Below the pieces are notes generated by a model. The model did not search any database, was not told where the DNA came from, and saw only the letters and a program-made list of their open reading frames with translations. Shown in pieces: positions 17,351 to 26,003 of a stretch of 64,000 nucleotides of DNA; the stretch's first letter is position 1; each line of letters begins with the position of its first letter. The DNA comes from Anderseniella sp963759095. GTDB taxonomy: Bacteria > Pseudomonadota > Alphaproteobacteria > Rhizobiales > Aestuariivirgaceae. The stretch covers positions 186,001 through 250,000 of the forward strand of contig CAVWYF010000016.1 of the NCBI GenBank assembly GCA_963759095.1. The letters run 5' to 3'. The translations under genes and the position numbers were made by a program.

Positions 17351-18162
17351 TGCGCGGATCCTCCATGCAGGCGCTTTGACCTTGGTTTGGTGCCGGTCAT
17401 TCGGAGTGTCAACCAGTCGCCGATTTGCGCATAGGCCATTACGGTTATCATTGGGAACAGACTTGCAAGGGCAATCAGACCAAAGCCGTCGAGCAACGCA
17501 CTTCGGCCCGGTACGTTTGAAGCCAATCCGAGTCCCAGAGCGGTGACCAGCGGAACTGTAACGGTAGATGTTGTGACTCCGCCGGAATCATAGGCAAGCG
17601 GTATTATATTTCGTGGCGCAAACAGTGTTTGTACGATCACGATTCCATAACCCACGACCATGTAAATGTAGAGCGGCGAGCCGGTGACTATGCGCAAAGT
17701 ACCAACTGCGAGGCTGGCCGCGACCCCAAAGGCAACTGCCAAGCGCAAACCCCAGGCCCCAACTGCGCCGCCCGAGACGTCGCGCGCCTTGAGGGCAACA
17801 GCGATCAGCGAAGGTTCGGCAATTGTCGTCGAAAATCCGATCGCAAAGGCAAAAAGATAGACCCAGTAATAATCATCCCAACTCAATTCACTACCACCGG
17901 CGTCCATTCCAATGAAGGTGGCGTCTGTCAGTTGGCGCGCCATTTCTTTGCCAAGGGGAAACAGTGCTCGCTCAAGTCCAAACAAGAAAAATCCCAAACC
18001 GAGCACGACATAAGCGCAGCCGATGAGCACCCGTCGAAGGTTAGGAATACGCTGGCGCAATACACCTATTTGAAAACCGAAGAGAACCACCGCAATCGGC
18101 GCAACATCAACCAATGTGAACAGTACCGTTTCAGCCAAGTCTCGGAAAAATGCTGCCATCAT
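17347..18162 (-). CDS. umpB: DUF1538 membrane protein, UmpB-like antiporter subunit
   Basis: A 271-residue polytopic inner-membrane protein with about seven hydrophobic segments. It has the DUF1538 hallmarks: FLFGLERALFPLGKEMA, the acidic GFSTTIAEPSLIAVALKA segment, and AYDSGGVTTSTVTVPLVTAL. DUF1538 pairs named UmpA and UmpB have been described as a two-component Na+,K+/H+ antiporter in a halophile. The partner gene lies directly upstream with a 4 bp overlap. Which of the two corresponds to UmpA or UmpB is assigned by gene order only. In this context it may move K+ or Na+. Confidence 0.8.
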   Translation of the reverse strand: MMAAFFRDLAETVLFTLVDVAPIAVVLFGFQIGVLRQRIPNLRRVLIGCAYVVLGLGFFLFGLERALFPLGKEMARQLTDATFIGMDAGGSELSWDDYYWVYLFAFAIGFSTTIAEPSLIAVALKARDVSGGAVGAWGLRLAVAFGVAASLAVGTLRIVTGSPLYIYMVVGYGIVIVQTLFAPRNIIPLAYDSGGVTTSTVTVPLVTALGLGLASNVPGRSALLDGFGLIALASLFPMITVMAYAQIGDWLTLRMTGTKPRSKRLHGGSAQ

Positions 18163-18935
18163 GTGCTGATTACCACGCCGAAAATCAGAACAAAAATAAC
18201 GGGCATCACGCTGGCAAAGGCGATTAATCCGAAACCATCAATCATCGGGTTGCGCCCCTTTATGGCACTGGCAAGGCCAACACCAAGAGCAGTTACCAGT
18301 GGCACGGTTATGGTCGACGTTGTGACGCCGCCGCTGTCATATGCAATTCCGATGATTTCTTCCGGTGCAAGCATGGTCAGTAGCCCGACCACCAGGTATC
18401 CCGAGATGATGAGGTGCTGGATAGGCCAACCCTTCAGGATTCGCAGGACACCGAGCACCAGGGAAGTGCCGACCGAGATCGCAACCGTGAGACGTAAGGC
18501 CTGGGCATAGTAGGCTTCGTCCGTGGCAATGAAGCCTGCCGAAGACATGACGCTTGCGGCTTCCTCGCTCACAGCAATCAATGCCGGTTCTGCCACGGTC
18601 GTGCCGAAGCCAAGTCCAAAGGCAAAGCTTAACAACCAGAACAGCGAGCCATTGTTGGCAAATGCGTTGGCCAACGCCTCTCCAAGTGGGAACAGGGCCA
18701 TTTCAAGGCCCCGGATAAAGACAGCAAGCCCGGCCATAACGAAAAGGAAGCCCACCACAATGTCTGCGAAATTATGAACTGGTTGGCGCAGCACAATGAA
18801 CTGAAAGAATGCGATGACCGCGACAATCGGGGTGAGATCGCGAAGAGTACCGCCAATCAGCTTGAACGCTGCACGGATCGTCACCGGCATATCGATGCCC
18901 CTGGTTGTCCATTGCAACATTGACGCCCAGCTCAC
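18159..18935 (-). CDS. umpA: DUF1538 membrane protein, UmpA-like antiporter subunit
   Basis: A 258-residue polytopic membrane protein paralogous to the next gene, with the same signatures (FIRGLEMALFPLGEALA, GFGTTVAEPALIAVSEEA, YDSGGVTTSTITVPLVTALG). The start codon is GTG at 18935; its TG is shared with the TGA stop of the upstream remnant. The four genes from here to the CBS gene overlap by 4 bp at each junction, a strong sign of one coupled operon and one complex. Confidence 0.8.
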   Translation of the reverse strand: MSWASMLQWTTRGIDMPVTIRAAFKLIGGTLRDLTPIVAVIAFFQFIVLRQPVHNFADIVVGFLFVMAGLAVFIRGLEMALFPLGEALANAFANNGSLFWLLSFAFGLGFGTTVAEPALIAVSEEAASVMSSAGFIATDEAYYAQALRLTVAISVGTSLVLGVLRILKGWPIQHLIISGYLVVGLLTMLAPEEIIGIAYDSGGVTTSTITVPLVTALGVGLASAIKGRNPMIDGFGLIAFASVMPVIFVLIFGVVIST

Positions 18936-19294
18936 GTGCTGGCCGTCTGCGGAAACAGCAGCTCATCAAAAATCGGGTTGAGTTCGACACGGGTACTTCG
19001 TCGCAACAAAGTCAGGGCGCGCAGACCGCACAGCTTTTGCACCAGGCTCAGGCTTGGCTTGCCGCCGTCGTCACATCTGGGTGAAGCCGGCACGCTGGTC
19101 TGCAGCCACCGGGAGGGTCTGGGACACGCCATATGCTTGGGCGCGAGATCGTCGCTACCATCGGCCTCGCGGGTTCCGACCAGGTTTAGCGGGGCAATTG
19201 TGAAGAACCGGTCCCAATTGGGCGCTACTGTCGTGAGTTCTACCAAGCCTTCTCGCCCGGGCGGGTGAGTCTTGCTGTTATCTGATTGGTTCAT
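18932..19294 (-). pseudogene. Degraded flavin reductase-like gene
   Basis: The ORF reads LTTVAPNWDRFF, then NLVGTREADGSDDLAPKHMA, the opening of a flavin reductase-like (FMN-binding split-barrel) family. After HMACP the expected middle part is missing, and RPSRW...TSVPASPRCDDGGKPSLSL follows directly, matching a later part of that family. The remainder, ending NPIFDELLFPQTAST, does not match and is far too short. An internal deletion plus C-terminal loss is the simplest reading. The ORF still overlaps umpA at its end, so it may act as a leader for translation of the operon. The 270 bp between it and fnrL hold nothing recognised. Confidence 0.5.
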
Positions 19295-19564
19295 GATACC
19301 GCAGACCATATCCATTTACAGGCGCGCCAACCCGGTTTTTCCTCCGGAGCTGCAAACAAGGTTGGCAGTTTGGTTGATTGTGACCTGCATTCTCAATTCT
19401 CACCTTGACTTAGCGCAAACAGTGCGACGAAGGCCGCAGGTGGCTTTTCAAACCAGAAGTGCGTGATCTTGGAAAATTGCCGAAGCCGCCAGAATGCCGA
19501 TTTGCCTCGTAAACACATATGATTTCGGCAGATATTGTTGCCGGTCTACTGGTCGGGCCAAAGG

Positions 19565-20302
19565 TCAGTGTTCCGACTTGGCGATCCGCTGCAATCTTTC
19601 GAGGTCGCCAATTTCGATGCACTTGGCATTGATGAGCGTAATCACGCCGTCGACGTCGAGTTTGCTTATGCAGCGACTGACGGTTTCAAGCGTCAGGCCC
19701 AGAAAGTCGGCAATTTCTTCTCGCGAAAACGGGAAATGAAGCTGCAGGTCATTCGCGCGCTTGGGCGCATGTAAGCAGTGTTCATGTTCTTCGTTCCACA
19801 ACCAGACGAGAAACATTGCAACTTTTTCGACAGCATTTTTCCGGGCCAGCGCCGTCAGCCATTGCCGCGCCTCTTCAAGGTCCACCGTGACCCGTTGTAA
19901 CAAGTGATGGCCAAGGGTTGGATGGCTTTTAACGATATCGTCGAACTGTTTGCGGTGAAAGCAACACAGATCGACTTCGGTGATACACATTGCATTGTCG
20001 TGACTTTGGGAGGAGAAAACATCACCGATGCAATCGGTTTCCGAAAGCAGGCAGACAATATGCTGACGACCGTCAGGAAGCAATCGGGTCAGCTTGACCA
20101 CACCAGAAGCGATGATCCCAAACAGATGGCTTGTCTCGCCTTGATGAACGATCTCGGTGCCTGCCGCAAAGTGACGATAAGTCATAATGCCTGCAAGTTC
20201 GTCCAGGTATAGACCTCCAAGAGCCTGGCAAACTGCATGATGGTGGACTGGGCAACTGGCGCAACGCAAATCCGGTCCCCCAATTCGTGCAGTGGATGGC
20301 AC
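19565..20302 (-). CDS. fnrL: FnrL, oxygen-sensing Crp/Fnr-family regulator
   Basis: Predicted 4Fe-4S, oxygen-sensing transcription regulator. From the GTG at 20302 the cysteines fall at 14, 17 and 25 (CASCPVHHHAVC) with a fourth at 113 (LCCF), the spacing known for alphaproteobacterial FnrL. GGAGGAGA lies 9 bp before this GTG, whereas the in-frame ATGs at 20320 and 20338 have no ribosome site. The N-terminal cNMP-type barrel (GETSHLFGIIASGVVKL) is followed by a long dimer helix and a helix-turn-helix with E-T-V-S-R (FSREEIADFLGLTLETVSR), the ExxSR pattern that reads TTGAT half-sites. Five matching boxes lie elsewhere in the window. The protein is 245 residues. Confidence 0.92.
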   Translation of the reverse strand: MPSTARIGGPDLRCASCPVHHHAVCQALGGLYLDELAGIMTYRHFAAGTEIVHQGETSHLFGIIASGVVKLTRLLPDGRQHIVCLLSETDCIGDVFSSQSHDNAMCITEVDLCCFHRKQFDDIVKSHPTLGHHLLQRVTVDLEEARQWLTALARKNAVEKVAMFLVWLWNEEHEHCLHAPKRANDLQLHFPFSREEIADFLGLTLETVSRCISKLDVDGVITLINAKCIEIGDLERLQRIAKSEH

Positions 20303-20683
20303 TTTGTCTGTCTCCTCCATCAATAGAACGGCGAGCATAGTTAGTACCGGTGGTGCTCACAAGGAGTTTCGGCGATCAGTGAACAATGCGCAGCTTGCGT
20401 CGGACCCACCACTGATCGGTGGTTATGGAAAACACTCTCCTTCTCCTCGTCGGAGATTAAAAAGAGATGTCCCGCAGGTTCGCACCTATCCAGAACCGCA
20501 GGTCAAACAACAGGGCATTGTCTTATTGACTTATATCAACGTACCGGCCTGCCGAACCACTAAGATGGTCGGCTGGTGAATCTGTTGCATCATTGTTTTC
20601 TTGCCGGTCAGCGTATTTCGAACCCAAACCGGAGTGCAGCAGGCATTGAGCATTGTTGGCTGATTATTGACGTGGGAAGGTGT
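20303..20683. other. Divergent region between fnrL and the CNNM genes
   Basis: About 380 bp with no convincing gene. It holds an FNR-type box (20526-20539) that could serve the CNNM pair on the right and, at greater distance, fnrL itself on the left. A GATCGG/TGATCGGTGG dyad near 20411-20422 is weak. Confidence 0.5.
20526..20539. promoter_or_regulatory. FNR-type box TTGAC-TTAT-ATCAA
   Basis: Nine of ten half-site bases match the consensus; TTGAC is a common natural variant. It is centred about 150 bp upstream of the CNNM start at 20684 and about 230 bp upstream of the divergent fnrL start. Confidence 0.65.
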
Positions 20684-22066
20684 ATGCGAGAGATCCTTTT
20701 CAACGCTGCTGAATACTGGAGCCAGTTCACCGGATTTTTTTCGGTGGATATGGCGCGCTTGCTTGAGCCGGACATGATCGCGCGCCTGGCACTACAGGTA
20801 TTTCTGTTCGGATGTTCAGCGTTTTTTTCCGGCTCCGAAACGGCACTGTTTTCCCTGTCACGGCTGGATTTGCAGAAGTTACGCCGCGAGCGCCATCCGA
20901 AGTCGGAGGCCCTGCACGCATTGCTTGATGAGCCCCGGCGCCTGATCATCTCGCTCCTGTGCGGCAACGAGCTGGTCAATATCGCGGCCACGATCAACAT
21001 GGCCGGGATCCTGTTTGCGCTTTACGGCCCGGAGCGGGCCGGGTGGATCAACGTCATCGTGATGTTCCCGCTATTGTTGTTGTTCGGCGAAGTCACCCCG
21101 AAGACCGTTGCCGTCAACAATCCAATTCGCATCAGCACGAGCCTTGTTGCCACACCTTTAACCTTGTGGAGCCGTCTCATTACGCCGCTCCGGCGTTTCA
21201 TACGCCTGATTGCCGGCGGTATCACAACATGGATCGTGGGGGAGGAACGGGCCCCGGAAAATATCCTGCGGATCGATGAATTTCGCGCTGTTTTGGAAGA
21301 TGTCGCCGACGAGGGCGTGCTTGATGCTACCGAGCGGGTGTTGATCGACAATCTTCTGGAAGCCGGTGAGACGGAAATCGTCGAGATCATGACACCGAGA
21401 ACCCGCATTGATTTCCTGGATGTTGATACACCGATGCCCGAGATGATCGAGCAATTCAAGGCATTTCAGCACCCCCGGGTTCCAATTTGCCGAGGACGAG
21501 CAGACAACTTTCTCGGATTTCTGCATGCCGAAGATGTGCTGAAACTGACCATGGACGGGGCCGACTTCAAAGCAATACTGCCCGACGAGATCATGCATGC
21601 GCCGGTCGTTGTGCCGCCAACCAAGAATGTCGACGAAATGTTCGATTTCTTCCAGGCCAACAATGCCCGGGCCGCCATTGTGTTGAATGAATTCGGCGGT
21701 GTCGAAGGGCTGATCACGATGCGCGACATCATCAAGTTCATCTTCGGTGAAATTTCCGAGAACATTTCAAGCCAGGCCTACTACCAGGAACACGATGAGA
21801 ACGTCTATGAAGTTCCCGGCGACATGAAGCTGACAGACTTCAACGACCTGACCAATTTCGGCATCGAGGATCCGCGAATGACGACGATCGGTGGCGTTGT
21901 ATTCCGGCATCTCGACCGCCTGCCGTATGCAAAAGACACAGTGGTGGTCGATGGCTATGCAGCGACAGTTCTGGCCATGGACGGTCACCGTGTGGCCAGT
22001 GTCCGGATCGCCAAGAATGTTGATTCATCGGAGGCCATCGGGCCTGCGGAAACGGTGGGAGGCTAG
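20684..22066 (+). CDS. CNNM/CorC-type (HlyC family) membrane protein with CBS pair, copy 1
   Basis: A 460-residue protein with the CNNM transmembrane domain (PF01595; FFSGSETALFSLSRLDLQKL, ELVNIAATINMAGILFAL, FGEVTPKTVAVNN), a CBS pair (EIVEIMTPRTRIDFLDV, HAPVVVPPTKNVDEMF, EFGGVEGLITMRDIIKFI) and a C-terminal transporter-associated domain. Members are linked to Mg2+ or Co2+ transport. The ATG at 20684 is preferred because GGAAGG lies before it; the ORF is open to 20576. It is followed after 2 bp by a paralogue. An FNR-type box lies upstream. Mg2+ is a main counter-ion of polyphosphate, which may explain the location. Confidence 0.9.
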   Translation: MREILFNAAEYWSQFTGFFSVDMARLLEPDMIARLALQVFLFGCSAFFSGSETALFSLSRLDLQKLRRERHPKSEALHALLDEPRRLIISLLCGNELVNIAATINMAGILFALYGPERAGWINVIVMFPLLLLFGEVTPKTVAVNNPIRISTSLVATPLTLWSRLITPLRRFIRLIAGGITTWIVGEERAPENILRIDEFRAVLEDVADEGVLDATERVLIDNLLEAGETEIVEIMTPRTRIDFLDVDTPMPEMIEQFKAFQHPRVPICRGRADNFLGFLHAEDVLKLTMDGADFKAILPDEIMHAPVVVPPTKNVDEMFDFFQANNARAAIVLNEFGGVEGLITMRDIIKFIFGEISENISSQAYYQEHDENVYEVPGDMKLTDFNDLTNFGIEDPRMTTIGGVVFRHLDRLPYAKDTVVVDGYAATVLAMDGHRVASVRIAKNVDSSEAIGPAETVGG

Positions 22067-22068
22067 TC

Positions 22069-23394
22069 ATGGATCTGCTTCTGACTGTGTTGCTGATGAT
22101 TGTGCTGCTGCTGCTGAAGGGGTTTTTCTCGGGCTCTGAAATCGCGTTGGTCAATGCGGACAAGATAAAACTGCGCCACGCTGCAAAGCAGGGCAATCGC
22201 GGCGCCGAGTTGGCTATGAAGTTGTTGCAGAAGCCTGAGGTGCTGCTCAGCACAACGCTTGTGGGAACCAACATTTCGACCATCGCGTTGACCACCGTCG
22301 GCACATTGCTGATGCTCGGCTGGTTTGGTCCTCGCGGCGAACTTTATGCTTTCCTTGCCTTCACGCCGCTATTTCTGGTGGCTGGCGAAGTGGTGCCGAA
22401 GAGCGTCTACCAGCAGAAGACGGCGGTTCTCACTCCGATCATCATCTTCCCGCTCAGCTGGAGTGCAAAGCTGTTCTATCCGGTGATCTTCGTGTTCTCG
22501 CGGATCGCGCGCTTCTGCACCCGCCTGGTCGGAGCAGGCAACATGGAACAAACCCTGTTCATCACACGCGAGCAGTTCCGCACCCTCGTCGATGTGGCGG
22601 AGCAAAGTGCAGCGCTCAGTGAGACCAACCGCGGCCGTATTCGCCGGGTCATCCGGTTCGCCGATACTACAGTTGCCGAAGCAATGGTTCCAATGGCCCA
22701 GGTCATTTCGATAGACAGTGAAAAAATCGGCAAGAAGAGCATGCGCACAGCCATCGAACTGGTGCGCAAGCATGGCTTCAATCGTCTGCCGGTATTCGAA
22801 AAAAACACCTCCAACATCACCGGTATCATCACCTTGAGCACCTGGGACATGCTGGAGGGTCATTCCAACAGAAAACCGATTTCGGACATGATCAGGCCGG
22901 CATTCTACGTCGCCCCCAATCAAACCATCGACAGTCTGCTGCCTGAGCTTCGCCAACGCGAGGATCACATGGCGGTTGTTGTCAATGAGTTTGGCTCGGC
23001 CATCGGCATGATTACCATGGAGGACATCATCGAGGAGGTTCTGGGTGAAATAGACGTTGGGTATGATTTTGAGGAGTACCAGCCCAAAAGACGGCACGAG
23101 TTCAACGCGATTGGAGATGATGTGTATCTGATGGATGCCAGCGTTTCCATTTCGGAGGCCAATGAAGTGCTCGGGGTCCACCTGCCAGCCAAGGAATTTC
23201 ACACGCTTGCGGGACTGGTGATGGCGCGGTTGCGGCGAATTCCGCGCGAGGGCGATTATATTGTCGAGCTGGGATACCGGCTGACTGTTGTCGAGGCAAC
23301 CGATCGGTCAATTGTGAAACTGCGGGTCGAACCCAATGCCGTTGCCGAAACCGATACTACCACCGATGAAACCGAGGACACAGCGGCTGGGTGA
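22069..23394 (+). CDS. CNNM/CorC-type membrane protein with CBS pair, copy 2
   Basis: A 441-residue paralogue of the preceding protein with the same order: transmembrane domain (GFFSGSEIALVNADKIKL, LVGTNISTIALTTVG, AGEVVPKSVYQQK), CBS pair (VAEAMVPMAQVISID, NRLPVFEKNTSNITGII, EFGSAIGMITMEDIIEEVLG) and C-terminal domain (LMDASVSISEANEVLGVHLP). The two copies differ enough that the duplication is old; they may work as a heteromer. It starts 2 bp after the first copy ends and is followed after 91 bp by ppk2. Confidence 0.9.
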   Translation: MDLLLTVLLMIVLLLLKGFFSGSEIALVNADKIKLRHAAKQGNRGAELAMKLLQKPEVLLSTTLVGTNISTIALTTVGTLLMLGWFGPRGELYAFLAFTPLFLVAGEVVPKSVYQQKTAVLTPIIIFPLSWSAKLFYPVIFVFSRIARFCTRLVGAGNMEQTLFITREQFRTLVDVAEQSAALSETNRGRIRRVIRFADTTVAEAMVPMAQVISIDSEKIGKKSMRTAIELVRKHGFNRLPVFEKNTSNITGIITLSTWDMLEGHSNRKPISDMIRPAFYVAPNQTIDSLLPELRQREDHMAVVVNEFGSAIGMITMEDIIEEVLGEIDVGYDFEEYQPKRRHEFNAIGDDVYLMDASVSISEANEVLGVHLPAKEFHTLAGLVMARLRRIPREGDYIVELGYRLTVVEATDRSIVKLRVEPNAVAETDTTTDETEDTAAG

Positions 23395-23485
23395 TGCTGG
23401 ATGTGGCCACGTGCCGCCAATTTCAGCACCCGGTTGAAGCGACATTGGTTTAGCCAGATTATGACCCGCTACGGAGGATGCAAAA

Positions 23486-24400
23486 ATGTCAAAGAAGCAC
23501 AAACACCAAGATAAGGCGGTCACGCCAAAGGGTGGGAAGACCGATACAAAGGCTGAATCGACACATCAGCAAGTCGAGCACCTGGGCTCGGATATAAAGG
23601 TGGACAAGTGCAAAATTCCTAACAGGTTGTACGAAGCAGAACTGGCTCAATTGCAGGTCGAACTGGTCAAGCTACAGGAGTGGGTGAAGGACCAGGGGCT
23701 CAAGGTGGTTGTGCTGTTCGAAGGTCGCGACGCTGCCGGCAAGGGCGGAACCATCAAGCGCATTACCGAACCTTTGAATCCACGGATCTGCCGTGTCGTG
23801 GCGCTGGGGACACCGACGGAGCGCGAAAAGGAACAGTGGTATTTCCAGCGGTATGTTGCGCATCTGCCAACCGCCGGAGAGATCGTGCTGTTCGACCGCA
23901 GCTGGTATAATCGTGCCGGCGTCGAACATGTCATGGGATTCTGCACAGACGCGGAGTACGAGGAATTCATGCGCTCTTGCCCGGAGTTCGAGCGCATGTT
24001 GGTACGCTCGGGAATCAAGCTTATCAAATACTGGTTCTCGGTCAGCGACGAAGAACAGGAACACCGTTTTCAGAGCCGTATTACCAATCCGACAAAACGT
24101 TGGAAGTTAAGCCCCATGGACCTTGAATCCCGGCGACGCTGGGTCGAGTACTCCAAGGCCAAAGATTCCATGTTCATGCACACCGACATCAAGCAGGCAC
24201 CGTGGTATGTGGTCGAAGCGGACATCAAGAAACGCGCCCGCCTGAACTGCATCAGGCACTTCCTCAGTATCATACCCTATGAGGATTTGACTCCCGAACC
24301 GATCGAGTTGCCGCCGCGAGCTGAAGACGTCAGTTATGTGCGTCCGCCCATGGAAGACCAAAACCTGGTCCCGGATCATTACGAGAAGGCAGATAAATAA
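23486..24400 (+). CDS. ppk2: Polyphosphate kinase 2 (PPK2 family)
   Basis: PPK2 enzymes transfer phosphate between polyphosphate and nucleotides, usually favouring ATP or GTP formation. The 304-residue protein has the family Walker A (FEGRDAAGKGGTIKRI, about residues 76-91), Walker B (IVLFDRSWYNRAGVEHVMGF) and the lid with conserved arginines (EHRFQSRITNPTKRWKLS). The single-domain length matches short PPK2 enzymes. The N-terminal 45 residues are charged and probably flexible. GGAGGATGCAAAA precedes the ATG. Its place behind the CNNM genes and 12 kb from ppk1 completes a synthesis and use pair. Confidence 0.93.
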   Translation: MSKKHKHQDKAVTPKGGKTDTKAESTHQQVEHLGSDIKVDKCKIPNRLYEAELAQLQVELVKLQEWVKDQGLKVVVLFEGRDAAGKGGTIKRITEPLNPRICRVVALGTPTEREKEQWYFQRYVAHLPTAGEIVLFDRSWYNRAGVEHVMGFCTDAEYEEFMRSCPEFERMLVRSGIKLIKYWFSVSDEEQEHRFQSRITNPTKRWKLSPMDLESRRRWVEYSKAKDSMFMHTDIKQAPWYVVEADIKKRARLNCIRHFLSIIPYEDLTPEPIELPPRAEDVSYVRPPMEDQNLVPDHYEKADK

Positions 24401-24423
24401 TTGAACGGACGTTGACGGCGTAA

Positions 24424-24440
24424 GCCCGCTTGAAGCGGGC
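24424..24440 (+). terminator. Hairpin downstream of ppk2
   Basis: GCCCGCT-TGA-AGCGGGC forms a 7 bp perfect stem with a 3 nt loop, 23 bp after the ppk2 stop. There is no T-run after it, so it may be a weak terminator or an mRNA 3' stabiliser. Confidence 0.4.
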
Positions 24441-24504
24441 AGGGGGCTTCAGTTGGGGCTGCCACATTAATCACATGAGCTTTGGACAAGAGGATTTTGC
24501 AGAT

Positions 24505-24978
24505 ATGTCGCAGCAGCGGATCGAAGCATTCAAGGCCCTTATGCAGCCGGTCATCGAAACTATCGCAAAGACTGGAATCATTCCGGACCTTGAAGACAAG
24601 CTGAATACCGCTTTCCCGCCCGGTGAGGAAATGTTTCGCACTGTTGAACTTGCCTGTCATGAGGCCATTGAAGCGGGCTGGATGTGCAGCCAGGGAGGAG
24701 AAGGACGCCGCTTCGGGCGGGTCATCGAACCAGCGAGTGATACACATGATCTAAGTATCGACGTTGTTGATCTCACAGACATAGTCGGACCCCATCACCG
24801 TCATCCGACGGGAGAGGTTTGCATGGTGATGCCAATCACGAAAGCTGCCAGATTTGACGGGCATGGGGCAGGCTGGTGTGTGAACCTGCCCGGCACTGCA
24901 CATCATCCGACAGTGAGCGGCGGTCGTGCGTTGGTACTCTATCTCCTGCCTGAAGGCAGGATTGAATTTACGGATTAG
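24505..24978 (+). CDS. DUF4863 protein (4-hydroxylaminobenzoate lyase-like)
   Basis: A soluble protein of 157 residues from the ATG at 24505 (MSQQRIEAF), preceded by AGAGGA; the frame is open to 24430. It resembles the DUF4863 family, which includes the PnbB lyase of nitrobenzoate degraders, with a cupin-like core (PHHRHPTGEVCMVMPI, GWCVNLPGTAHHPTVSGGRA). Histidines in these segments suggest a metal site. No other nitroaromatic genes are present, so the real substrate is unknown. It stands alone between ppk2 and a palindromic repeat. Confidence 0.65.
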   Translation: MSQQRIEAFKALMQPVIETIAKTGIIPDLEDKLNTAFPPGEEMFRTVELACHEAIEAGWMCSQGGEGRRFGRVIEPASDTHDLSIDVVDLTDIVGPHHRHPTGEVCMVMPITKAARFDGHGAGWCVNLPGTAHHPTVSGGRALVLYLLPEGRIEFTD

Positions 24979-25042
24979 CTTCAATGCCCCGACCGCCTTG
25001 TATGCCAAGGCGAACATTATCGGTGCGTGATGCCGATGCCCG

Positions 25043-25152
25043 CTGGATCAGGATGAGTTTTGTTTGAATCAACCAAAACGCGTAAACCTGATCGCTTTCA
25101 AAGTGATCGAGCAACTTTATGGGTTCACTTGAACCCATGTTGCGCCAGGTGG
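25043..25152. repeat. Palindromic dispersed repeat, copy 1 (~105 bp)
   Basis: The stretch shares most of its sequence with 27025-27133. Both run from GATCA through TGATCGCTT and GAGCAACTTTATGGGTTCA to TGAACCCATGT. It contains a perfect 9 bp hairpin, ATGGGTTCA-CT-TGAACCCAT (25119-25138). It lies just past the 3' end of the diheme cytochrome gene. Confidence 0.8.
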
Positions 25153-25201
25153 CCATACCCGGTCCGTCAGCTATGCCGCAATGTCGAGCAAATGCGCTTC
25201 A

Positions 25202-25930
25202 CTACTGCGGCACTTCAGTATCGAGTGTCTGAAGATATGTGAGCAGGTCGGTCGCTCGCGATTGCGGCAAGAACCGCAGGGAAAGCATGTCAGCACCTGG
25301 TACGCCGTTTTTAATCTTGTGAAGCGCTTGAGCCGGTCTGTTTGTTGCTACCCAGCCTAGTGCCGGTTTGTCACCAGGTTCTCCTTGAATGTAAGCCTTG
25401 CCGTCTTTTTGGTGACACGACACACAGGCGCCCTCAAAGATGTCCTTGCCGCGCTCGGGAGAACCCGTTGCCTGTCCGTCAGAAAGTACTTCTCTGATAT
25501 CGTGCTGTCCCACACTTATGAACACCGACAACGCCTCTACCTGTTGCGGCTCTAATACCTCGACGATTTCTCTGTGCCTCCCGGATCTTAAAATCGCGGT
25601 GATTTCCTGAGCAGGTTTTCCAACACTATTGCGAAGGCTGACAAAAAGCGGAGATGATACCCGTCGACCCAAATGACCATCGGCCCCGCTATAGTCCCAG
25701 CCGTGACATGCCACGCACCTCCATGTCTCAGCAGAAGGGACATCTATCTCCTTGGGATAATCCGGATAGGGCTCTGCAGGTGGCTTTCTTTCGCTTTGAA
25801 GCCAGTGATTATCGTAAAGTTTTCCACCAAGACTAATCAGCGACTGCCTGCCAACGTAGTCATCATCAGCAACTACAGCGGTTGTGAAGAGCAAAAGTGT
25901 GCCAACAAAAATTACTATGTATTTCATCAA
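25202..25930 (-). CDS. Diheme c-type cytochrome
   Basis: Predicted periplasmic electron carrier of 242 residues with an N-terminal signal peptide (YIVIFVGTLLLFTTAVVADD). Two haem sites are seen: CVACH (RCVACHGWDYSGADG) and CVSCH (GACVSCHQKDGKAY). The segment SLISLGGKLYDNHW and the two-domain layout match the protein at 62066-62884, so the two are paralogues. It follows a monohaem cytochrome gene by 74 bp on the same strand, likely one transcript under the FNR-type box at 26584. The physiological partner is unknown. Confidence 0.85.
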   Translation of the reverse strand: MMKYIVIFVGTLLLFTTAVVADDDYVGRQSLISLGGKLYDNHWLQSERKPPAEPYPDYPKEIDVPSAETWRCVACHGWDYSGADGHLGRRVSSPLFVSLRNSVGKPAQEITAILRSGRHREIVEVLEPQQVEALSVFISVGQHDIREVLSDGQATGSPERGKDIFEGACVSCHQKDGKAYIQGEPGDKPALGWVATNRPAQALHKIKNGVPGADMLSLRFLPQSRATDLLTYLQTLDTEVPQ

Positions 25931-26003
25931 CCTCTCCAGTCATATAGGTGTAGGTCACATGGGCAGACCAAACTGTTGGATGCAGGCATGATCCCGACAC
26001 CAG

